Positions 55,995-64,000 of a stretch of DNA of 64,000 nt are shown here, one piece after another (position 1 is the first letter of the stretch; each line of letters opens with the position of its first letter). This stretch comes from Ampelomyces quisqualis (Eukaryota; Ascomycota; Dothideomycetes; Pleosporales; Phaeosphaeriaceae), in NCBI GenBank assembly GCA_018398575.1, contig JAGTXZ010000014.1, positions 1,922,001-1,986,000 of the forward strand, in the 5' to 3' direction. Under the pieces are notes generated by a model. That model had not been told where the DNA came from. It saw nothing but the letters and a program-made list of their open reading frames with translations, and made no database searches. Made by a program: the position numbers and the translations under genes.

Positions 55995-58900
55995 TCAACG
56001 CCGACCGTACACACTGTCATCTTTCCTGAAACCCAGGCTCCCAGCCTTCCTGGGTGGTCGAGGCGCCGTAGTTTGACTACCTGGCTCTCCTCCGTGCTCC
56101 AATACCCTCGTACGCCCATACATGGTCCTGTCTTCCACGTCGTCGACACTACCCGGCTCGTACTCGGCCTCACGTTTGAACAACGCAAGGATGTCCTTCA
56201 TGCTCAACTTGCCAATTGCCTTGCCGCCTTCAATCGCAGCCTTGGCGAGCTTCCGCTTAGCTTCCTGCAGATCAAGGATGCGCTCTTCGACCGAGTTGTG
56301 GATGGATAGACGATAGACGGTCACGTCGACAGTTTGGTTGAGACGATGAACACGGTCGATGGCTTGCTCTTCAACGAACTATTCCAAGTTAGCAGACTGT
56401 ACCAATAGGCAATGCGTGAATGGCTTGGCTGTTGTCGTGTACTTACGGGATTCCAAAATGGCTCCATGATGACCACACGGCTAGCTGCCGTCAAGTTCAG
56501 TCCTAGACTTCCGCACTTGAGACTGCAGAGCAACACGCGTGTACGCTTGTCGTTACGCAGCCGCTCTAAGCTTGCTTCACGCAAGTCGTTACGCATGCTG
56601 CCATCGTAACGGGTGAATTTGTACCCTTTTCGCTCCAGGAAAGGCTCAATGAGGTCGAGCATGGAGGTGAACTGTGAGAAGACAATGACTTTGTGGTCTG
56701 GGGTCTCCTTTTCGAGAATCGAAAGCAGCTGGCGGATCTTGGTTGAAGGCGTGAGGTCTGAAGCATTGTACTCGGGCTCTGGGTCCGAGTCGGTCTCTGA
56801 GTCTGATTCTGAAGCTGACTCGCTGCCAGAAGCCGAGCTATCATTTTCGGAGTCTAGATTGATGACCTTTGGCGCCTTGTTCGAGGACTTTCTGCGTACG
56901 ATAGGAGCGTCGTCTTCGCTGTCAGTGTCGTGTACGATGAAGGAATCGAGGTTGCTTCTGCTCTCGCCCTCGCTACCAGAGGCGTCTGAATCAACAGAGG
57001 CTAGTGTATCGCCGCCTCCTTCAGCGTTCTCATCATCTGTACCGCCAGCTTTGCCGAGAGCCTCAGCTTGCTGTTGGTCCTCTGGTACAAGCCACTCGCC
57101 TTCTGCCTCATCCTCATCGTCGCTATCAACGATGACGCGTCGTTGCCGAGAGAACTTGGCAGTCTTGATTTTCTCCTCAACTTTCTCATCGTCCGACAAA
57201 ACTAACTGCTTTTTCGCCGCCCTTTTGCTCCCGTGTCTGTGTCTTCGATGCTTCTTCTTGTGCTTCTTTGGCTTGCTTGCTGTAATCTCGAAGTCGTTCT
57301 CGCATTCCACACATCGCACCGCGTTGGAATCGGCATTATCCTTGGTCAAGGCAGTCTGGCATATATCACATCGCTTCGTTTGGACGCTGAGTCCTCCGAT
57401 GAGGTCAGCAAGATCATCGGCATCGTCCTTGGCGGCTTTGACTGTTGAGGGCCCATTCTTGGACCCGGTCGTCAAAGCATCCTTGTCGTCTTTGACATTG
57501 GTCTTGACGAGATTTGGATGATTGCAGGCTTGTCGTAACCGTAGGAGCAACACCAACGCTCCGATGTAATCCTGTTTCGCTCCACCCATCATCTCGTCAA
57601 GGCGAGACTGTGCTCGATCAGATAGACGATCGTAATAAGCGCGCTCTTTAGCTGTAAACTCTCCTATGACGGTTTCGACATTTCTCTCGACGATTTGAAA
57701 CGCGGCCTTCTCTTCGCCTTCTTTGGCTTTGCCGCCAAAGTTGAGCGCACCCTCCTTCTTCAGTACATCTTTGGTGCGACGCTTCATGAAGGCCTTCAGG
57801 AAGATCTGCAATCGTCGCATAGCAAGATTGCCGCGACCGTTCTTCATCGGACCTGAGATGGAGTCCTTCCAGCTAGACATGTCGCAGTAAGGTTGGATGC
57901 GCAGGAACTTGATCAAACTCTGCAGTTCGTCAAGGTTGTTCTGCATGGGTGTACCTGTCAAACACCAGCGATAGTGCGAACGGATCTCGTAGCATGCCTT
58001 GGTCATCTTTGCATTGCGGTTCTTGATCGTATGCGCCTCGTCCAACATGGTTCGATACCAGTTGACTGCAAAGCAGCCTTTCTTGAGACCGTCGGGGCCG
58101 TCACCGCAGCTTGCGTGCTCCGAAGCAAGAACCTGGTATGTGGTAATGACAACATCATACTGCTTCAGCTTGTCCGCTGACTTGGTGCGACTTGGGCCGT
58201 GGTGGACGAGGACCTTGAGAGCATGCGATTTGCTGACCTTGGAATTGATCTCTGCCTCCCATTGCTTGATCAATGCCAGTGGGGCGACCACTAGCGTGCT
58301 CTTGCTGGTCGAATCCGAGATCTTGTTCTTCTTGTTCTCGGGTTCAGCACCCTTCTCTGGGCGCGAGTTGGTGAGAATGAGGGCTATAGACTGTACCGTC
58401 TTACCCAGTCCCATGTCGTCCGCCAGTATGCCGCCCTTGGGCAATTTGGCCCGTTTGTTGTGTGCCCCAGTCTCCTTCTCGATCATCCAAGCCACACCGT
58501 CCACCTGATGGGGCAGAAGTTTGACCTTGAGACCGTCGACCGTACCGTCATCCTCCTCTTCGTCTTCTCCGGCATCGTCTGCTTTTGCCTCCTGATCCTT
58601 AACCTCGAGAGCTTGCAGGCGATTCGCTAATGATGCGCCAATGTCGTCCTCTTGTTGCTTCTTCTTCTTACGAAGGCGCGTTCGAGGGATCTTTTCATCG
58701 TCTTCGTCAAAAGCGCCCTCAAGCAGAGCTTTTATGTTCTCGCTAGCCGCACCCGAGTCGACGTAGGCGTACGGATCCGGGGCTCCGAATCGGTCGCCCT
58801 CTGCGCGGATAGCCGCATCCGGATCAAAATCATCCTCGTCGTCAAGAATCACGGTCTTCCGCACCGCCTGGAGAGGGTTGTGTGCGCCTACGTTCACTGA

Positions 58901-59712
58901 CTGAAGCCCGTCGATTCTGCCCGTCGAGGAGTACATGGGCCGCGTCGGAGGGAAAGAAGTCTGAGGCGGGGCATTGAATGGCCGTGGCGCAAGCACAGGG
59001 GCTGGTTGGGATGGACGAGGGTGGAAGTGTGAGGCTGGAATCTCCATTAACTCGGAGCCAGTGGAGAAGACCGTGCTATAGCGTGGTGCTGCCTGTGCAG
59101 AGGGTACCTTGAAGGGCCTATGGAGTGTGTCTGAAGGCTGCGAAGGCATGCGTGGTGCCGCCTGGAAATGTTCGGGGCGGCGCTGACCAGCTTTGGGCTT
59201 GTTGAAGAGATGGGAATACTCTTCGATAGCCCTAGCCTGCTTGAGCGGGTTTCTCAGAGGGCTCGTCTCCCCAAACTGGGGTGCCGATGCCTTCAAGTCC
59301 TGCACTGGCTTGGCCGCCGGGGCGGGCGCTTCGCTGCGTCGGGGAGGCTGTGGTGCCGACGGCTCCCGTTCTCGTACCATGGCGTGCGACGGCTTCGTAG
59401 ATTGTGGTCTTGAACTTGGTTGCGACGTGTATGGCCTGTCGGCAGAGTTAGCTCCCCGGACCGCTGAGGCCATGTTGACGCACACGGTGGCACGTACTGA
59501 GGGCTGGCGACAAGGTGGTCGCCCTCAAATAGACTGCTCGAGTTGCCCAAGTAGGTTGCAGAGCAGCCCTCGGCAAAAGAAGTGTCGTTTTCTGCTTCGT
59601 CGTCGGCAGAACCTTTGGTGGGCTGCGTGCGGAAGCTGGGCTTCTGCGGGGATGATAGAGTATCAACGGGTTGAAAGGGGCCGCGGTGTTTTCGAGGGCT
59701 GGTGTTCCGCAT
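55995..59712 (-). CDS. SNF2-family DNA-dependent ATPase, Rad5/Rad16-like group
   Basis: Exons 59712-59498, 59435-56447 and 56378-55995 give 1195 residues. Exon 1 starts MRNTSPRKHRGPFQPVDTLS; its donor gtacgt and a gagctaac branch show that an ATG at 59485 inside the intron is not the start. The first 380 residues are disordered. The SNF2 ATPase has LADDMGLGKTVQS (about 413), MLDEAHTIKN (about 538), LTGTPMQNNLDELQSL, VFSQFTSMLDL, LKCGSLGLNLTAA and, after the second intron, DRVHRLNQTVDV (about 1079). Between the two lobes lies a four-Cys element, CDICQTALTKDNA then CVECENDF (about 762), where Rad5/Rad16 proteins have a RING finger. A long acidic Ser/Asp linker follows. Such enzymes translocate on DNA in repair or chromatin remodelling. 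I cannot place it in a named orthologue. Confidence 0.88.
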
Positions 59713-61535
59713 CGGTCACACGTCGGATAGGTTGTCGAAGGTCTTGTCGCTGCGAGACGTCGGCCGTTATTGTTTGTTTCCCAAGTTAGGCATCAACCAA
59801 CCCTAATTCGGCACATGTTGTCATGACTACCCTTGATGGCCCACATTTAACACGTGCAACACACGTTTACAACATCACGCTGTCACGGGATCTAATTTAG
59901 GTCCCGCAACTAGTAGTTGACTTTTCGACAACAGCTCTCCCAACGTGGACGTCGCGGCAACTCAACCGACTTGGTATCGCAATAATGGCGAGTAAATTTT
60001 CTTGTTTCTCCATTGAATTACAAACTTAACCTCTTGCATGTTTTTCTGCCTATGATCAACTCTGAATCGTCTTGGCACCAATTCTGACATACTACGCTTC
60101 GTTGCGTCGCAGTCTATATCAGACCACGCAAAGTACAAGAACGTATGCACATCGAGACTAACTGTTGGGAGGCACTTTCGGAAGCGTCGTCCCCAACTTG
60201 TTCATGTTGTCTTACCCAAAGGTCGTACAGTTGAGTGATGGCGCACACAAGATCGGAATTTGCCACGGCCGAAGGCGCCTGCGTGAGTCCTGCCTTTTTC
60301 GTGGTGTCTACTCCGTAGAGGCCATGGGAAATATCGCTCTGTCATCTCGATGGGTGGGTCTTTGCTGATCATAGCCCGTGAAGTTTGAACCTTTCTCTTT
60401 GCAGTCCTAGTCATGATCAAAGGACCTTGGCTAGGACATGAATACGTTGCACGTGCAGACTGATCTTCGACGCCCCACACGAACTCCATACCGCTAAAGT
60501 TCGAGGAGCGATCACTTTCAAGCTTGGCTATCGCTTGCGACAGAGCGACTAAGCCTGTCAGACGGTGGTGTCTAGAGCGGATTTGCGTGCGGGCACCACC
60601 GGCGCTATCGTGCCGCACCTTCCACCCTGAAGAGTGGCAGTCCTCGGACGTAGTTTCAACGGCAAGAGTCGGCCAATTTGGCGGTACATTGTTACGCAAT
60701 CGCTACCCGACCTCTGGCCCCAGAACGGAAAGGAACACAAGCTGAACCTCCATGAAAGGATTTTGAATTGCAAGGCCACCAGTTTTACTGACTCGTGTGA
60801 AGACGGCTCGCGCCATGTTCCATTAAGCATCTTTTAGCATTGTCGATCGCCGCAACTGGATATTTACGGCTAATACCTCGCATGAAACCGAAACGCCACA
60901 ATTGCAAGAAGGTCTCAGGGGCACCAGGCTGCATACTTCATTCACATAGATCCTATAACCAACATCGTTATTAACGTTCGGCTAGTAATATACTGATCGG
61001 TGCCGCACAGTTCCGCGGCCAAATGGCTTCTCAGTTGAAGCATGTTCTTCGATCCTTTATCAAACGTCATGCGCCAGAACATGCCACCTGTCCGACATGT
61101 TGTATAGTGCATGCGACGTCCGTGTCTAATTGTTGAGGTAGTGCGAAACAAAGGACGCCCCAAGTGTGTTGCATTGTGCACGTTGTCTGCATGGCCCGTA
61201 CAGCACAGCCGAAGGCCTATGGCTTTCCAAAGTTGTCGATCCACGTGTCTACATGGGTAAAATCGTGGAGTGCTGGCCTTTGATTGGCGATGTATCACCC
61301 GACCCATCCGAGAAGTGCTGACAATCAGACAATGCTTCCCAGTCTAGTCTTCAAACCCTGGTCCCTGTCTTTCCCATAGTAGGTGGCTAACACTGGACTC
61401 TATAATTTGACCTTCCTAGGATGACCACACGTCCGAGACCCTCCTGTTGTGCCCTTGAAATCTTCGATAGGTACTTTATCACTGAAGTGCGCCTTAGCTA
61501 GTTACCTGAGCAATATTTGGCCCTTTATCACAATA
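59713..61535. other. 1.8-kb intergenic region
   Basis: No gene supported; overlapping short frames on both strands (for example 60202-60699 minus) lack features. It contains the SNF2 promoter on the left and the promoter of the membrane protein on the right. Confidence 0.5.
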
Positions 61536-63061
61536 ATGTCGCCCGAAAATTCTCGGGGCCGTCAGGCCATCGAGGCATCTGCCTCCTTCACAGCTATTGC
61601 CTTTATCGTTGTCGCCCTACGCTTATACGCTCGTTTCTTCCTCGTCCGCTGTGCGGGTCTCGAGGACTATTTCATTGTTCTAGCCATGGTAGGTGATCTA
61701 CGACACATATATTCCTTACTGACTAATTGTTAGATCTGCTCCCTAGGCTTAACCATAGCTATCGGATACCGTACGTTTCCAACCCAGGCAACACAATTCT
61801 TGATACGTTACTAACTCTCGGCAGAGGCAAAATGGGGCATGGGTCAGCGTCTTGAAGAACTCGATCCGGATACAGTACAAATGTCACTGCAGGTAAGTTC
61901 GCCTATCCAAGATCACTATAGCATGCTAACCTGCTTGCAGGCTTTCTGGTCGAGTCTGATCGTGTACTATCTGTCCCTAGGCCTGACCAAAACATCGATC
62001 CTACTCCAGTACCAGCGCGTGTTCACCACGAAAAGGTTTCAAAGCGTCTGTTGGACTTTAATGGGGCTCGTAGTTGTCTACACAATTTGGACGGTGTTCA
62101 GCAGTATCTTCGCCTGTGTTCCCGTGCGAGCATTTTGGACACGAGAGAAGGCTTCTTGCATCAACCAATTTGCAATGTGGTTGTAGGTATACGCAGTCAT
62201 GTTAGGCACGCCGTGCAAGCTGACAATCACACAGTACCAACGCCGCTATCAACATCATCACAGACTTTGCAATTATTATTCTGCCCATACCTGTTATTCG
62301 AAGCCTGAATCTTGGCCGTCAACAAAAGATTGCTTTGATCTCCATTTTCGCCGTGGGCGGATTGTAAGTACAACCAGTCCTGCCCACTTCGCATGCGTCT
62401 AACGTACATATTCGCGGCACTCTTACCGACCATTCTCATCCTTATGCATGGATCTCAAACGCGGGTTCCGAGCGGCGTACATGTGTCACGTTTCGGCATG
62501 ACGCTCATCTCCGCGTTTCAGACTGCTATCCACAGGGCCTGAGCTAACGCGAACCACAATAGTGTCTGCATCGTTTCGATCCTACGGTTGCAATCTCTCA
62601 TTGCCATTTCCAACTCTTCCGATCCCACGTATGATAACCCACCTGCTGCCACCTGGAGCTCGGTCGAACTCAATGTCGGCATCATCTGCTCTTGCCTGCC
62701 GCTTCTTCGACCGATCCTGACTCGCTTCCTACCCGGTGCATTTACATCCCGGCTGCGTAGTCACAGCGAAAATGTTATTGGACCAAGAAACTATGCGACG
62801 ATTCGAAGCACACGTAATCGGAGGGGTCCACAATCTCGTGACGAGTACTCTTTGGAGTTGACCAAGCATTCTCAAGATGGAGGCAACGACATACAAGTTG
62901 TTACCGACATTTCTGTACAGGTAGATGGCGATACAGGCCGGATGAGTCAATGGAGAACACCGGCATCGAACCATGAATGGGACCCCAAAGAGTTGCCGAG
63001 GAAGAAGATAAGTGCAGATTCTTTGGTCAAGGATGTGAAGGACGTCAACCAAATGGTATGA
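61536..63061 (+). CDS. fungal rhodopsin-type seven-pass membrane protein
   Basis: Exons 61536-61688, 61734-61770, 61825-61892, 61941-62182, 62235-62363 and 62563-63061 give 375 residues. Exon 2 has 37 nt and the last intron 199 nt. The order of hydrophobic helices and short motifs fits the large fungal integral-membrane family with a rhodopsin-like fold (SAT4/PTH11-related). These include RLYARFFLVRCAGLEDYFIV, QAFWSSLIVYYLSLGLTKTS, FACVPVRAFWTREKASCINQ, NIITDFAIIILPIPVIRSLN and WSSVELNVGIICSCLPLLRP. The C-terminal 110 residues are hydrophilic and cytosolic. Members are often annotated as candidate G-protein-coupled receptors, but most have no known ligand. The frame is open upstream to 61449, yet the ATG at 61536 best matches family starts. 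Confidence 0.85.
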
Positions 63062-63471
63062 CCGTGGCGATTTGCAGTTCGAGCAACACCCGACCAATAT
63101 CTTATGTCGTTACGAATTCAAGAAGTAAACCTAATATTTAATATCTTCGGCAATCACAGATCCTGCAAGCTATCGCGATTAGAACGACCCTGTTTCATGA
63201 CACGAAGGCTGATGCAGCACAATGTCTGAGTTGCAGCGGCTCCCAGCAATCTGGAAGGATCGTTATGGATTGCTGTAGCATTGCCTTGAGCTACTCGTTC
63301 TGCTCGTTGCGTGAACGCGTATCAGCTACATCTCTTCGTTACAGATGCTACGAACAATGAAGTCACAATTTCTGTCGTTGCGATGGCCCGAGGTTCGACT
63401 CGGCATCCGTTTTTTTGACGCTGACAATGCTTCAAGCTACAGGACGAGTCGCGAACGTGTATTCAAACGCG
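63062..63471. other. intergenic, 5' flank of the truncated frame
   Basis: No separate gene supported. The frame of the next entry is already open from about 63366, so exons may extend here. A hairpin (cccgag-gttcga-ctcgg) followed by seven T residues lies at 63388-63417. Confidence 0.4.
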
Positions 63472-64000
63472 ATGAATTGTCGTTGTGCGTACGGCGATGC
63501 TCCCCTAATTCAACTCTACCCCGGCCAGAGTTGGGTGGTAGCTCGAACAACGTCGAAGTCGATCACGGTAGGAATTTACTCAATTGGGATACCTACTCTC
63601 TGTGCTGTGGAGGAACTTGGCTTCCGGACCCGTGCTTTCGTACCAGTCGCCAGCCGAAGCCTCGAACCCGAGCATCTCGCGAAAATAATGCCACGCATCA
63701 AGTCGAAGACGTACTCTCCTGTCGCTCTACGCCCTGACTCAACACAAATATCACACATTCTCTCATCCCCCCTCAGGATCTCAGATAGACACCTGCTTCC
63801 CCTTGAAGAAGCCGAAAAAGAATTCGATGGCCTCAATAACGAACCCGTCGGTTCAGCAGCTCCACTCTTCAACGCCATTAACTTTGGCTGCTCCTTCGCC
63901 GCTCTCAACCCAGAAGATGGGGAGGCACAGGAACACGAACTACAACGATTCCCCCTATCACTCTACCGCGCCATCTGCATCGCAAAACTCGACTTCGCCA
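63472..64000 (+). CDS. partial hypothetical protein, cut by the window end
   Basis: An open frame with coding character continues off the right edge; at least 176 codons lie here. From the ATG at 63472 it reads MNCRCAYGDAPLIQLYPGQS, then VGIYSIGIPTLCAVEELGFR, ISDRHLLPLEEAEKEFDGLN, APLFNAINFGCSFAALNPED and PLSLYRAICIAKLDF at the edge. The second half especially looks like a folded protein. No domain is recognised. The true start and possible introns (a gtagga donor candidate near 63569) are uncertain. Frames on the other strand at 63576-63908 are shadows. Confidence 0.5.
   Translation, partial: MNCRCAYGDAPLIQLYPGQSWVVARTTSKSITVGIYSIGIPTLCAVEELGFRTRAFVPVASRSLEPEHLAKIMPRIKSKTYSPVALRPDSTQISHILSSPLRISDRHLLPLEEAEKEFDGLNNEPVGSAAPLFNAINFGCSFAALNPEDGEAQEHELQRFPLSLYRAICIAKLDFA

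Noticed and set aside
59473..59485. ATG at 59485 as start of the SNF2 gene
   Set aside because: It lies inside a 62-nt intron with clear gtacgt, gagctaac and gacag signals; exon 1 upstream joins in frame.
60202..60699. 165-codon minus-strand frame
   Set aside because: No recognisable features and overlapping shadows on the plus strand.
63388..63417. Hairpin cccgag-gttcga-ctcgg followed by T7, resembling a tRNA T-arm with terminator
   Set aside because: The loop is six bases rather than seven and no acceptor, D or anticodon arms can be folded upstream. It also lies inside an open frame.

Overview
The window is nuclear DNA of a filamentous ascomycete (Pezizomycotina). A Dothideomycete-like fungus is my best guess; that is inference, not proven. 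The evidence is short introns of about 45-70 nt with ctaac/ctgac branch sites, a 151-residue fungal RAD6, a fungal kinesin-1, a HET-domain gene, a fungal rhodopsin-type seven-pass membrane protein, and one AT-rich island resembling a repeat degraded by RIP (repeat-induced point mutation). There are no bacterial or viral features, no CRISPR, no rRNA and no tRNA that I could recognise.

Layout, left to right. 0.7-8.8 kb: TFIIE-beta (-) and the Mlp1/Tpr nuclear-basket protein (+), divergent. 9-9.7 kb: a palindrome and an AT-rich relic. 9.7-11.3 kb: nucleotide-sugar transporter. 11.6-16.8 kb: the meiotic helicase MER3/HFM1, rebuilt from eight exons. 17.1-19.1 kb: HET-domain protein. 19.4-20.1 kb: a small unknown gene (-). 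21.5-21.65 kb: U6 snRNA (-), split by a 52-nt intron. 22.2-24 kb: mitochondrial Obg GTPase MTG2 (-). 24.6-25.7 kb: short-chain dehydrogenase. 26.3-29.7 kb: mucin-like single-pass membrane protein. 30.2-31.3 kb: unknown membrane protein. 31.6-34 kb: mitochondrial DEAD-box helicase (Mss116-like). 34-37.4 kb: gene-poor. 37.5-39.5 kb: choline sulfatase. 40-40.7 kb: RAD6. 41.5-44.6 kb: kinesin-1. 45.2-46 kb: unknown (-). 47.3-49.3 kb: DBF4. 50-50.6 kb: ATG12. 50.9-51.9 kb: ketopantoate hydroxymethyltransferase (-). 52.5-53.5 kb: UBC8. 54.2-55.1 kb: disordered basic protein. 56-59.7 kb: SNF2-family ATPase (-). 61.5-63.1 kb: rhodopsin-like membrane protein. 63.5-64 kb: an open frame running off the right end.

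Most genes are unrelated housekeeping genes and no secondary-metabolite or defence cluster is visible. The common thread is unusual splicing. U6 RNA, which is part of the spliceosome, is itself interrupted by a GC-AG intron and has a TFIIIC B-box just past its terminator. RAD6 carries a GC-AG intron with the same GCATGT donor. Kinesin-1 begins with a 5-nt coding exon. UBC8 can be read as the conserved protein only if 3-nt and 1-nt exons are included. ATG12 shows two compensating one-base shifts inside its conserved core. Three ubiquitin or ubiquitin-like conjugation genes (RAD6, ATG12, UBC8) lie within 13.5 kb, which may be chance.

Exon boundaries were read by hand from splice-site sequence, reading frame and remembered family conservation. 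Total coding length was checked to be divisible by three for every gene except the small unknown gene at 19.4-20.1 kb, whose first junction is unresolved, and the partial frame at the right edge.
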